A stretch of 64,000 bases of DNA, taken from the NCBI RefSeq assembly GCF_014205015.1, contig NZ_JACHMO010000001.1, positions 7,998,001 through 8,062,000 on the forward strand, written 5' to 3'. Of the stretch, positions 1 to 7,744 are shown one piece after another. Positions within the stretch are counted from its first letter, which is position 1. Each line of letters begins with the position of its first letter. The position numbers and the translations under genes were made by a program. Source of the stretch: Saccharothrix ecbatanensis. GTDB lineage: Bacteria > Actinomycetota > Actinomycetes > Mycobacteriales > Pseudonocardiaceae. The notes under the pieces were generated by a model. The model did not search any database and was not told the origin of the DNA. It saw nothing but the letters and a program-made list of their open reading frames with translations.

Positions 1-408
1 TGGCTGACCAGCCGTCAGGTGCTCACCGAGGTGGACGGCCACCTGCTGATGCACTCCGACACGCTCGCCTACCTGGAGTGGGGCGACACGATCGACGAGG
101 TCAACGAGGCCGTGTGGGACGTCCTCAAGGGCGACGACCTGGACCACTGGTGGGAGTGCTGGCGGAAGATGACCACCCGCTACGCGTTCCGCGGCCCGGA
201 CGGCGCGGCGGTGGCGGACGAGCTGCTCGAAGTCCTCGGCGGCCGGGAGGTCGTGCACGGCCACAGCGTCATCGCCGACCAGCTCGGCGTGGCGCCGGAG
301 CAGATCGACGGCCCGCTGCGGTACGCCGACGGCCGGGTGCTGGCCGTCGACGCGGGCCTCTACAGCGGCGGTCCGTGCCTGGTCGTGGAGCTGGACCACG
401 ACTACTAG
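1..408 (+). CDS. C-terminal part of a probable calcineurin-like metallophosphoesterase (5' end outside window)
   Basis: The frame is open to the left window edge, so only the last 135 residues are visible. The end of the protein has a GHS motif (VVHGHSVIADQLG) followed by a YADGRVLAVDAGLYSGG segment. That layout resembles the C-terminal metal-binding histidine and the following strand of calcineurin-like phosphoesterases. The two N-terminal metal motifs would lie outside the window, so the assignment rests on this one region. The upstream part is rich in tryptophan and acidic residues. It is convergent with the YccF gene, with 7 bases between the stop codons. Substrate unknown. Confidence 0.55.
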   Translation, partial: WLTSRQVLTEVDGHLLMHSDTLAYLEWGDTIDEVNEAVWDVLKGDDLDHWWECWRKMTTRYAFRGPDGAAVADELLEVLGGREVVHGHSVIADQLGVAPEQIDGPLRYADGRVLAVDAGLYSGGPCLVVELDHDY

Positions 409-415
409 GGGCGCT

Positions 416-790
416 CTAGGGCGCGGGGACGATCTCCTTGCCCAGCGGCATCAGGGACACCGGCACCATCTTGAAGTTCGCGATGCCCAGCGGGATGCCG
501 ATGATCGTCACGCACAGCGCCAGGCCGGTGACGACGTGGCCGATGGCGAGCCAGATGCCCGCGACCACGATCCACACCACGTTGCCGATCAGCGACGCGC
601 CGCCCGCGCCGGGCCGGTCCACCACCGTGCGACCGAACGGCCACAGCGCGTAGTTCGCGATCCGGAACGACGCCAGCCCCCACGGGATGGTGACGATCAG
701 CACGCAGCAGATGATGCCGGCGACCGCGTACCCGACGGCCAGCCAGAAGCCGCTCAAGACCAGCCAGATCAGGTTCAAGATGATCCTCAC
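416..790 (-). CDS. YccF-family (DUF307) inner membrane protein
   Basis: 124 residues, strongly hydrophobic. It contains two related halves, roughly residues 5-57 and 63-120. Each half reads N-x-I/V-W-x-V-x-x-G-x-W-L-A followed by an IPWG or IPLG turn and a PFG or PLG end, which is the duplicated YccF domain. About four membrane segments are expected. The family is widespread and its function is not established. Start ATG at 790. It is divergent from the oxidoreductase starting at 823, so the 32-base gap must hold both promoters. Confidence 0.85.
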   Translation of the reverse strand: MRIILNLIWLVLSGFWLAVGYAVAGIICCVLIVTIPWGLASFRIANYALWPFGRTVVDRPGAGGASLIGNVVWIVVAGIWLAIGHVVTGLALCVTIIGIPLGIANFKMVPVSLMPLGKEIVPAP

Positions 791-822
791 GTGTCCATCT
801 TGCCCGATTAAGCTCCGGTCCC

Positions 823-1782
823 GTGCCGAACAAACTCCGCTGGGGCGTTGTCGCGACGGGCGGCATCGCCGACGTCGTCACCGGCGACCTCCGCCTGCTG
901 CCCGATGTCGAAGTGCTCGCGGTGTCGTCCCGCGCGCTGCCCAAGGCCGAAGCGTTCGCGGCCAAGCACGAGATCCCGCGTGCCTACGGCGACTACAAGG
1001 ACCTCCTCGCCGACCCGGACGTGGACGTCGTCTACGTGGCGACGCCGCACGTCCAGCACCACGAGGTGACGCGTGCGGCGTTGGAGGCGGGCAAGCACGT
1101 GCTGTGCGAGAAGCCCGCCACGCTCACGCTGCCGCACCTCCAGGACGTGGTGGACCTCGCGCGCGAGCGCGGCCTGTTCTTCATGGAGGCCATCTGGAGC
1201 CGCTTCAACCCGCTCACCGTGAAGCTCCGCGAAGTGGTCGCGGAAGGCGCGATCGGCGAGATCCGATCGGTTCGGGCCGACTTCGGGTTCACCCTCGAGC
1301 ACGACCCGGCCCACCGGCTGTGGAACCGGGCCCTCGGCGGCGGCTCGCTGTTCGACCTGGGCATCTACCCGGTGTCGTTCGCCCACATGCTGCTCGGCGA
1401 ACCGGAGACCGTCGCCGCGCACGGTTCCCTGGTCGACGGCGTCGACGCCGAGGTCGGGATGCTCCTCGGCTACCCCGGCGGCGAGACCGCTCTGCTGGCG
1501 TCGTCGCTGGTCAGCCCGCTGCTGTCGAGGGCGGCCGTGTACGGGACGCGTGGCCTGGTGGAGCTGCCGGGCATGCACCACGCCCCGACCGCCATCCTCG
1601 TGAACGGGGTGGAGCACCGGGCGGAGATCGAGGGCGCCGGGTACGTGCCGCAGCTGCGCGAGGTCGTCGCGCGGGTGAAGGCCGGTGAGGTGGAGAGCCC
1701 GTCGATCTCGCACGCCGAGTCGCTGGCGATCCTGCGCACCATGACCAAGGTCGCCGACCAGGTCGGCCTCGGCTACGACTAG
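823..1782 (+). CDS. Gfo/Idh/MocA-family NAD(P)-dependent oxidoreductase
   Basis: 319 residues, a usual length for the family. The N-terminus has a Rossmann nucleotide-binding motif (WGVVATGGIADVV, residues 7-19). The hallmark E-K-P motif with its catalytic lysine is at residues 96-98. The C-terminal half is the alpha/beta substrate domain (family GFO_IDH_MocA_C). These enzymes oxidise sugars, inositols or dihydrodiols with NAD(P); the substrate cannot be told from sequence. GTG start. It converges on a TetR gene 4 bases downstream and has no visible operon partner. Confidence 0.85.
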   Translation: MPNKLRWGVVATGGIADVVTGDLRLLPDVEVLAVSSRALPKAEAFAAKHEIPRAYGDYKDLLADPDVDVVYVATPHVQHHEVTRAALEAGKHVLCEKPATLTLPHLQDVVDLARERGLFFMEAIWSRFNPLTVKLREVVAEGAIGEIRSVRADFGFTLEHDPAHRLWNRALGGGSLFDLGIYPVSFAHMLLGEPETVAAHGSLVDGVDAEVGMLLGYPGGETALLASSLVSPLLSRAAVYGTRGLVELPGMHHAPTAILVNGVEHRAEIEGAGYVPQLREVVARVKAGEVESPSISHAESLAILRTMTKVADQVGLGYD

Positions 1783-1786
1783 CCAC

Positions 1787-2341
1787 TCACCCGTCCCGGC
1801 CCGCGGCCAGCAGCGCTTCCGTCACGTGCACGACCGCCTCGATCGGGCGGCTGCCCGGCGTGAGCAGGTGGCTCAACGCCATCCGCACGATCGTCTCGGC
1901 GATCAGGTGCACCCGCGGGTCGGGCAGGTCGGGCCAGTGCCGCCGGATGTGCCGGGCGAACACCGAGGTGGCGAGCTTGAGCACCGGCCGGCCCCTGGTG
2001 GTCAGGAACGGCAGCATGTCCTCGGCGTTCGCCCCGGACAGGACGGACTTCGCCAGGATGTCCTGCTCCGCCAGGTCGAAGGCGAACCGGATGCCCTCCC
2101 GCAGCCCTTCCAGCGGGTCCGGTGTGCTGTCCAGCCGTTCGCGCACGCCCTCCAGGAACTCGGAGGTCTTGTGCAGCGCCACGGCCTGCACCAGCCGTTC
2201 CTTGTTGCGGAACTCGTTGTAGACGCTCTGCCGGCTGACACCCGCCTTCGCCGCGACCTCGGCCATGCGCAGGCCGCGTGAACCATGCGCGGCGACCAAC
2301 TCGGCCGCCGCGCCGAGCAGTGCCCGGGTGAGTTCCGTCAC
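1787..2341 (-). CDS. TetR/AcrR-family transcriptional regulator
   Basis: 184 residues. The N-terminal helix-turn-helix is about residues 26-47 (MAEVAAKAGVSRQSVYNEFR, the usual TetR pattern ending in Y-x-x-F). The rest is a helical ligand-binding domain with no recognisable ligand signature. The start codon faces the HAD gene at 2377 across 35 bases, so that shared gap is the likely place for autoregulation and for control of the phosphatase. I saw no clear palindrome there. Confidence 0.85.
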   Translation of the reverse strand: MTELTRALLGAAAELVAAHGSRGLRMAEVAAKAGVSRQSVYNEFRNKERLVQAVALHKTSEFLEGVRERLDSTPDPLEGLREGIRFAFDLAEQDILAKSVLSGANAEDMLPFLTTRGRPVLKLATSVFARHIRRHWPDLPDPRVHLIAETIVRMALSHLLTPGSRPIEAVVHVTEALLAAGRDG

Positions 2342-2376
2342 GCCGTAAAGCCTTCCACAGCGCCTAAAGTGCGGGC

Positions 2377-3021
2377 GTGCCGCTGACCGTCGGATTCGAC
2401 CTCGACATGACCCTGATCGACCCCAGGCCCGGCATGGCGGCGGTGATGGACGCGGTCGCGGCGGAGAGCGGCTACCCGCTCGACGGCGCGCACTTCGCGG
2501 CGAACCTCGGCCCGCCCCTGGACATGATCTACCGCGAGTCCGGCGTGCCCGAGGCCGACATCCCGGAGCTGATCGCCCGGTTCCGCGCGCTGTACCCGGA
2601 GGTCGTCATCCCGGCCACGGTTCCCCTGCCCGGCGCGGCGCAATCGCTTGCCGTGGTGCGTGAGCTGGGCGGGACGACGATCGTGGTGACCGGCAAGTAC
2701 CGGGCCAACGCCGCCCTGCACCTGGCCGCGTTCGACTGGGAGGTGGACCACCTGTTCGGCGAGCTGTGGTCGACCGGCAAGGCCGAGGCGTTGAAGATGC
2801 ACGGCGCGGCCGTCTACGTCGGTGACCACGTGGGCGACGTGCGGGGTGCGAAGGCGGCCGGGGCGGTGGCCGTCGGCGTGGTGAGCGGGCCGTGCAGCGG
2901 CGAGGAGCTGGCCGCCGAGGGCGCGGACGTGGTGCTGCCGGACCTGACCGCGTTCCCGGACTGGCTGCGCGCGAACGCTTCCCGGCTCACCGCCGGGTCC
3001 GGGACTCCCGCACCGCGCTGA
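2377..3021 (+). CDS. HAD-superfamily hydrolase (phosphoglycolate phosphatase-like)
   Basis: 214 residues, GTG start. Motif I is FDLDMT with the nucleophile Asp8 and acid/base Asp10. Motif II/III follows as VVTGKY. Motif IV is VYVGDHVGDVRGAKAAG near residue 147, with the two acidic magnesium ligands. The cap domain between motifs I and II is helical (subclass I), as in phosphoglycolate phosphatases and related small-molecule phosphatases. Substrate undetermined. The 3' end overlaps the convergent small membrane-protein gene by 35 bases. Confidence 0.85.
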   Translation: MPLTVGFDLDMTLIDPRPGMAAVMDAVAAESGYPLDGAHFAANLGPPLDMIYRESGVPEADIPELIARFRALYPEVVIPATVPLPGAAQSLAVVRELGGTTIVVTGKYRANAALHLAAFDWEVDHLFGELWSTGKAEALKMHGAAVYVGDHVGDVRGAKAAGAVAVGVVSGPCSGEELAAEGADVVLPDLTAFPDWLRANASRLTAGSGTPAPR

Positions 3022-3181
3022 ACACGCCCAGCGCGAGACCGGCGGGCGCGAGCAGCCAGCCGGCGGCGAACACCCAGACGGGCAGGCCGCGTTCGCCCGC
3101 GACGAACATCGCGACGATGGCCACCACGCCGAGCGCGAACAACGCCACGGCGAGCGGCATCAGCTTCGGTGTCGTCGACAT
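2987..3181 (-). CDS. Small two-helix membrane protein, function unknown
   Basis: 64 residues starting MSTTPKLMPL. Two hydrophobic helices, about residues 8-27 and 33-54, are separated by a short GERG turn. The tail is basic (RESRTRR). I chose the ATG at 3181 because the protein pattern is clean from there; the frame stays open further upstream but without membrane character. Its 3' end overlaps the HAD gene on the other strand. No family recognised. Confidence 0.6.
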   Translation of the reverse strand: MSTTPKLMPLAVALFALGVVAIVAMFVAGERGLPVWVFAAGWLLAPAGLALGVFSAVRESRTRR

Positions 3182-3307
3182 GCGTGGGATCGTAGTCGCG
3201 CTTTCGGAGGTGCCCAGGCGGTGGTGTTCTGGATAGTCTGGTGGGACGCGCCCTGGGCACGCCCCGGGCGCGTTCGTCGTGTGATCGCTTAAGGATTGGT
3301 GAGAACG

Positions 3308-3694
3308 GTGCCGACCGGCAAGGTCAAGTGGTACGACTCGGAGAAGGGCTTCGGCTTCGTCACACAGGACGGTGGCGAGGACGTCTACGTGCGGAAGTCC
3401 GCGCTGCCCCCGGGTGTCGAGGGCTTGAAAGCCGGTCAGCGGATCGAGTTCGGCATGGCCGAGGGCAGGCGAGGTCCCCAGGCGCTGTCCGTGCGGCTGA
3501 TCGACCCGGCGCCCTCGGTGGCGGAGGCCCGCCGCCGTCCCGCCGAGGAGCTGCACGGCCTGATCGACGACATGATCAAGCTGCTGGAGGTCAAGGTGCA
3601 GCCCGACCTGCGCCGCGGCCGTTACCCGGAGCGGAAGAACACCAAGTTGATCGCCGACGTGGTCCGCGCCGTCGCCCGGGAGCTGGACCCCTGA
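3308..3694 (+). CDS. Cold-shock-domain protein with C-terminal extension
   Basis: 128 residues. Residues 1-67 form a cold-shock domain: [20 protein letters not shown] carries the RNP1 (KGFGFV) motif, and DVYVRKSAL replaces the usual RNP2 DVFVHxSAI. The remaining 60 residues are charged and helical and lack the CSD fold. This long form is typical of actinobacteria; classical Csp proteins are about 67 residues. It probably binds single-stranded RNA or DNA. Several in-frame starts exist (TTG 3296, GTG 3299, GTG 3308). The GTG at 3308 gives the family-typical [10 protein letters not shown] start, with AAGGA and GGTGAG upstream. Confidence 0.85.
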   Translation: MPTGKVKWYDSEKGFGFVTQDGGEDVYVRKSALPPGVEGLKAGQRIEFGMAEGRRGPQALSVRLIDPAPSVAEARRRPAEELHGLIDDMIKLLEVKVQPDLRRGRYPERKNTKLIADVVRAVARELDP

Positions 3695-3754
3695 ACACGC
3701 GGTTCAGGCCGGGGTCGACACACCCACGCGAGGTCGCGTCGATCTTTCGCGGCT

Positions 3755-3793
3755 GATTTTCCGGCGATCACGCTTTCCGATCGTCGGAAAATC
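3755..3793. terminator. Hairpin between convergent genes
   Basis: GATTTTCCGGCGATC (3755-3769) pairs with GATCGTCGGAAAATC (3779-3793) around a 9-base loop, with one G-T pair inside a 15-base stem. It lies between the ends of the cold-shock gene (+) and the DUF2771 gene (-), so it probably terminates both. Confidence 0.65.
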
Positions 3794-3849
3794 GGGCGCG
3801 AGCGGTCGACTTCCAGGCGACCGAGCCGCCGTCTGCGGAGCAGCGGCCA

Positions 3850-4323
3850 TCAAACACGGTCGTCCACGGACAACACCCAGGTGCCACGGGCGACGAAGTC
3901 GAACGCGCCCGTGGTGCTCGACTGGATGCGCGCGCCGTACTGCTGGACCTCGACGCTCTCCAACTGGTCGTCGGGGTTCGGCAGCACGAGCGTGTACGCG
4001 TACCTCGGGTCACGCTCGGTGAACAGCTTGCTGCGCAACGGTTCCTGCGGCTCGCCGCGCCCGTTGCGGTAGGTGAACTTCACCGACCAGGCGCTCTCCG
4101 CCAGGTCACCCGGCACGGAGATCTGCACCGGCTTGCCCGGCCGCACCCGCAGCACACCGGCGGCGTCCGCGTCCGCCTCGCAGTTCTCCGACTGGAGGTC
4201 GCAGTACTGCGACGGCCTGACGTTGATCGCCTCGCCATCCGCGTAGAACGTCACCTCGGGGTCGACGGGGGCCGCGCAACCGGCCAGGACCAGCAGCGAC
4301 AGGGGAAGCAGAACTCGGCGCAC
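3850..4323 (-). CDS. DUF2771-like lipoprotein
   Basis: 157 residues. The N-terminus is a lipoprotein signal peptide (MRRVLLPLSLLVLAGC), with lipidation expected at Cys16. The mature part is beta-rich and contains two close cysteines (YCDLQSENCEA) that could form a disulfide. The sequence style and neighbourhood match the actinobacterial DUF2771 family, whose function is unknown. The GTG start at 4323 lies 11 bases after the stop of the upstream MFS gene on the same strand, so the two are probably co-transcribed. Confidence 0.7.
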   Translation of the reverse strand: MRRVLLPLSLLVLAGCAAPVDPEVTFYADGEAINVRPSQYCDLQSENCEADADAAGVLRVRPGKPVQISVPGDLAESAWSVKFTYRNGRGEPQEPLRSKLFTERDPRYAYTLVLPNPDDQLESVEVQQYGARIQSSTTGAFDFVARGTWVLSVDDRV

Positions 4324-4334
4324 GGCAGTCGAGC

Positions 4335-6023
4335 CTACGTGCCCGCCCGTGGCACGACGGGCGCGGCCCGCAGCGGGCGGTCGCCGCGCAGGCCCGGGAT
4401 CAGCGTGGTGCCGCGCCGCGTCTGGATCGTCTGCGCCAACCCCACCGCGAGCAGCACCGACAGCACGGTGAACCCGATCCAGTACTCGGTCGGCAGCAGC
4501 ACGCCCAGCGCCCCGCCGAACACCCAGCCGAGCTGGAGGATCGTCTCCGACCGGCCGAACGCCGACGCCCGCGACTCGTCCGGCACGTCGTCCTGGATCA
4601 CCGCGTCCAGCGACACCTTGGCCAGCGAACTCGCCGTCGCGCCGATCAGCCCGACCGCCGCCGCCGTCACCAGGCCCGGCAGCACGGCCGCCAGGATCGC
4701 CGACGCCAGCGCCGCGATCAGGCACCCGATCACCACCTGGTCCGGCACGCCGAAGTGCAGCCGCGCGCCCACCGCGTTGCCCAGGAAACTGCCGACACCG
4801 GCCGCCGCCGCGATCACACCCAGCAGCAGCACCTGCATGAACGCGTCGCCCTCGGTCTGGGCGCGCACCACGAACGCGGCGAACAGCATCAGGAACCCGG
4901 TCAGCATCCGGATCGCGCCGTTGCCCCACAGCGCCACCACGACCGTGCGGCCCAACGGCTGCCGCTTCGGCTTCGGACTCGCCCGCAGCGACGCCGGCAC
5001 CTCGCCCTCGGTCACCTCCACCCACGACGGGATGCGCAGGCAGTAGTAGGCGTTCGCCAGGCACAGCACGGCGGTGCACCACAGCGCGCCCGGTGACCCG
5101 AACAGGTTCGCGAACCCCGCCGCGACCGCGCCGAACACACCACCCGCGGCCAGGCCGAACACCGTCATCCGGGCGTTCGTCTTGGACAGCGTGATGTCCC
5201 GTGGCAGCACGCGCGGCGTGATCGCGGCCTTGAGCACGGTGAACGACTTGGACAGCACCATGCTGCCCAGCGCCGCCGGGTACAGGCCCCAGTTGTCGAA
5301 GTTCAGCGCCATCGCGATCGCCAGGAACACGCGCAGGATGCACGAGGCCGCCAGCGCCACCCGCCTGCCGTGCTGGATCCGGTCCAGCGCCGGGCCGATG
5401 ACCGGGGCGACCAGCGCGAACGGCGCCACCGTGATCAGCAGGTAGAGGGCGACCTTGCCGCGGCTCTCGCCGGTGGCGGCGGAGAAGAACAGGGTGTTGG
5501 CCAGCGCGACCGCCATCGCCGCGTCGGCCGCGTAGTTCAGCATCACCGCGTAGGTCAGTGACGACAGCCCGGACTGCTTCGCGCCGTCGGCGTGCGCGGC
5601 CTTGCGGAACGCGGCCAGCGCCTGGCTGCTGAGCTGCTTCGAGCGGAACCACACGACGCGGGTGACGGTGAGCTTCTTCGGCAGCGTCGGCACGGTCGGC
5701 TTGTCACCGTCCGGCGGCGGCGCGAAACGGGCGGACTCCCGTTCACCGCGCGGCTGCTGGTTGCGGTGCTGGTCCGTGGGCCGGTCATGCGGCGGAGGTT
5801 GCTGACCCGGCGGTGGCTGTCGACCCGGTGGCGGTTGATGACGCGGCGGTGGTTGGCGACCCGGTGGCGGTTGATGGCCCGGCGGTGGTTGATGACCGGG
5901 CGGCGGCTCACCGGCTTGGCCGGGCGGCTGTCCCGGTACCGGGTACGGCCGGGTGCGCGGCTTGTACTCGTCGTCCTCCCACGGGTACCGCCGCGACGGG
6001 TCTTCCGGCCGAGGGGGTGTCAC
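4335..6023 (-). CDS. MFS transporter with long proline-rich N-terminal cytoplasmic region
   Basis: 562 residues. Roughly the first 120 are hydrophilic and proline-rich, with six tandem PPPGxQ-type units. A 12-helix MFS domain follows, from about residue 150 to 540. The transported substrate cannot be predicted. I chose the GTG at 6023 (VTPPRPEDPSRRYPWEDDEY) because AGGA lies 7 bases upstream; the frame extends six codons further, to 6041. The gene heads a probable operon with the DUF2771 lipoprotein. The PPPGxQ region varies by repeat number and is likely a flexible tail. Confidence 0.8.
   Translation of the reverse strand: MTPPRPEDPSRRYPWEDDEYKPRTRPYPVPGQPPGQAGEPPPGHQPPPGHQPPPGRQPPPRHQPPPGRQPPPGQQPPPHDRPTDQHRNQQPRGERESARFAPPPDGDKPTVPTLPKKLTVTRVVWFRSKQLSSQALAAFRKAAHADGAKQSGLSSLTYAVMLNYAADAAMAVALANTLFFSAATGESRGKVALYLLITVAPFALVAPVIGPALDRIQHGRRVALAASCILRVFLAIAMALNFDNWGLYPAALGSMVLSKSFTVLKAAITPRVLPRDITLSKTNARMTVFGLAAGGVFGAVAAGFANLFGSPGALWCTAVLCLANAYYCLRIPSWVEVTEGEVPASLRASPKPKRQPLGRTVVVALWGNGAIRMLTGFLMLFAAFVVRAQTEGDAFMQVLLLGVIAAAAGVGSFLGNAVGARLHFGVPDQVVIGCLIAALASAILAAVLPGLVTAAAVGLIGATASSLAKVSLDAVIQDDVPDESRASAFGRSETILQLGWVFGGALGVLLPTEYWIGFTVLSVLLAVGLAQTIQTRRGTTLIPGLRGDRPLRAAPVVPRAGT
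5789..5896. repeat. 18-bp tandem repeat coding for PPPGxQ units
   Basis: Six consecutive 18-base units (for example 5807-5824 and 5825-5842) plus a partial seventh. All lie in frame within the N-terminal region of the MFS transporter on the minus strand. The units differ at two to four positions. Because each is a multiple of three bases, copy-number change would not break the gene. Confidence 0.85.
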
Positions 6024-6145
6024 GCCCCAATCCTGCCTCACCGGGTGCGGGCTGTCTCACGGATTGGCCCGGCGGCGCGCGGTGGGTCCGGCACGTCGTT
6101 CCCCGTCAACCGGGTTCAACCGGGTCCAGCAGGGTCCGACCGGGT

Positions 6146-6895
6146 TCAGCCGGCGGGGAACCGCACCCGGAAGATCGTCGGCCAGTTCTTGCCGGTCACC
6201 AGGAACTCGTCGGTGCCCGGCACGGCCGCGATGCCGTTCAGCACATCGCTCTTCGGCACGTCGTCCGGCCGCAGCGAGCTCAGGTCGACGGTGGTCGTCA
6301 CCAGACCGGTCGCCGGGTCGATCCGCACCACCTCGTCGGTGTGCCACACGTTCGCCCACACCTGCCCGTCGACGCACTCCAGCTCGTTGAGCCGGTCGAG
6401 CGGCTGCCCATCGCGCCGCACGCCCACCGTGCCCGTCTCGGCGAACGACTCGGGATCGCGGAACGTCAGCTCGGCCGTCCCGTCGCTCATCACCAGCCGG
6501 CCGCCGTCACGGCACAGCCCCCAGCCCTCACCCTCATAGGTGACGCGCCTCACTTCTTCGAGGGTGGTCCGGTCCCGCTCGATGGCCACACCGTTACGCC
6601 ACGTGAGCTGCCAGATCCGGTCGTCGACCACCGTGATGCCCTCGCCGAACATCGTCTCCGGCAGGTCGACCCGCTGCTCCACTTCACCCGTTCGGGGGTC
6701 CACCCGGCGTAGTGACGACTGCCCCTCCAGGCCCGTTCCCTCGTACAGGACCCCGTCCACCAGCTCGAGGCCCTGTGTGAACGCGCCCGGGTCGTGCGGC
6801 ACCGTGCCGAGCACTTCGAGCCCTGTCGGGCCGCTCGGCGCAGTCGAGCACGCCGCCGACAGGACCAACACGACCGCCATCAGGAGCCACCGCAC
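6146..6895 (-). CDS. Glutaminyl-peptide cyclotransferase-like lipoprotein (beta-propeller type)
   Basis: 249 residues. The N-terminus is a lipoprotein signal (VRWLLMAVVLVLSAAC) with lipidation expected at Cys16. The mature protein is a beta-propeller of the plant-type glutaminyl cyclase family (Glu_cyclase_2): DPGAFTQGLELVDGVLYEGTG, a WQLTW segment, LNELECVDGQVWANVW, and GKNWPTIFRV at the end. Such enzymes turn N-terminal glutamine into pyroglutamate; here it would act outside the membrane. I chose the GTG at 6895 because the signal peptide begins there. It is divergent from the DUF3027 gene. Confidence 0.8.
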   Translation of the reverse strand: MRWLLMAVVLVLSAACSTAPSGPTGLEVLGTVPHDPGAFTQGLELVDGVLYEGTGLEGQSSLRRVDPRTGEVEQRVDLPETMFGEGITVVDDRIWQLTWRNGVAIERDRTTLEEVRRVTYEGEGWGLCRDGGRLVMSDGTAELTFRDPESFAETGTVGVRRDGQPLDRLNELECVDGQVWANVWHTDEVVRIDPATGLVTTTVDLSSLRPDDVPKSDVLNGIAAVPGTDEFLVTGKNWPTIFRVRFPAG

Positions 6896-6952
6896 GTCCG
6901 AAAGGGTGGCACGTGTGCACAGGGCTGCGAAGACGTGCGGCACAATTCACCT

Positions 6953-7744
6953 GTGACCGCCACGCCGACCCAGCAGCCCAACCCAGCGCTCGCCGATCCC
7001 GAGGCAGTCCGGCTCGCCCGGGCCGCCGCACAAGAGGAGGCGGGCGCGGACCGCGTCGGCGACCACGTGGGCACGGTCGCCGAGGACCAGGTGTCGGCCA
7101 CCCACCTCTTCGAGGCCTACCACGCCGGCTACCGCGGCTGGAACTGGGCCGTCACGGTCGCCTTCGCGGGCCCCGGCACGCAGCCGTCGGTGAGCGAGGT
7201 CGTGCTCCTGCCCGGTGACGACGCGCTGGTCGCCCCCGAATGGGTGCCGTGGCACGAGCGGGTCCGCGCCGGCGACCTCGGTGTCGGCGACCTGCTGCCC
7301 ACGCCCGAGGACGACCCGCGACTGGCGCCCGCGTACGTGGGCTCGGACGACCCGGCGATCGAAGAGACCGCCCTGGAGATCGGCCTCGGCCGCGTCCGGG
7401 TGCTGTCCCGCGAGGGCGTGCTCGACGCCGCCCAGCGCTGGCACGGCGGCGACTTCGGTCCGCGCAGCGAGATGGCCCGCAGCGCGCCCGCCACCTGCGG
7501 CACGTGCGGCTTCTACAGCCGGATCGCCGGTTCCCTCGGCGCCGCCTTCGGGGTGTGCGCGAACGAGATGACGCCGGCCGACGGCCACGTCGTGCACGTG
7601 GAGTTCGGGTGCGGCGCGCACTCCGAGGTCGAGGTCGAGGGCGGCCCGCTGGTGCCGGTCGCCGAGGTCGTCTACGACGACGCGCTGCTGGACGTGGAGC
7701 CCAACTCGTCTCGGGTGTCCCAGGCCGACGAGAGCGGGAAGTGA
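6953..7744 (+). CDS. DUF3027 family protein with a cysteine-rich metal-binding segment
   Basis: 263 residues from a GTG at 6953. The N-terminal two thirds are acidic, with HAGYRGWNWAV and EWVPWHERVRAGDLGVGDLL blocks characteristic of this actinobacterial family. The C-terminal part has CGTCGFY (Cys182, Cys185), then GVCANE and GCGAHS, together a plausible zinc site. Function unknown. Its stop overlaps the GTG of the next gene (GTGA), which strongly suggests translational coupling to the sacsin-like ATPase. Confidence 0.8.
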   Translation: MTATPTQQPNPALADPEAVRLARAAAQEEAGADRVGDHVGTVAEDQVSATHLFEAYHAGYRGWNWAVTVAFAGPGTQPSVSEVVLLPGDDALVAPEWVPWHERVRAGDLGVGDLLPTPEDDPRLAPAYVGSDDPAIEETALEIGLGRVRVLSREGVLDAAQRWHGGDFGPRSEMARSAPATCGTCGFYSRIAGSLGAAFGVCANEMTPADGHVVHVEFGCGAHSEVEVEGGPLVPVAEVVYDDALLDVEPNSSRVSQADESGK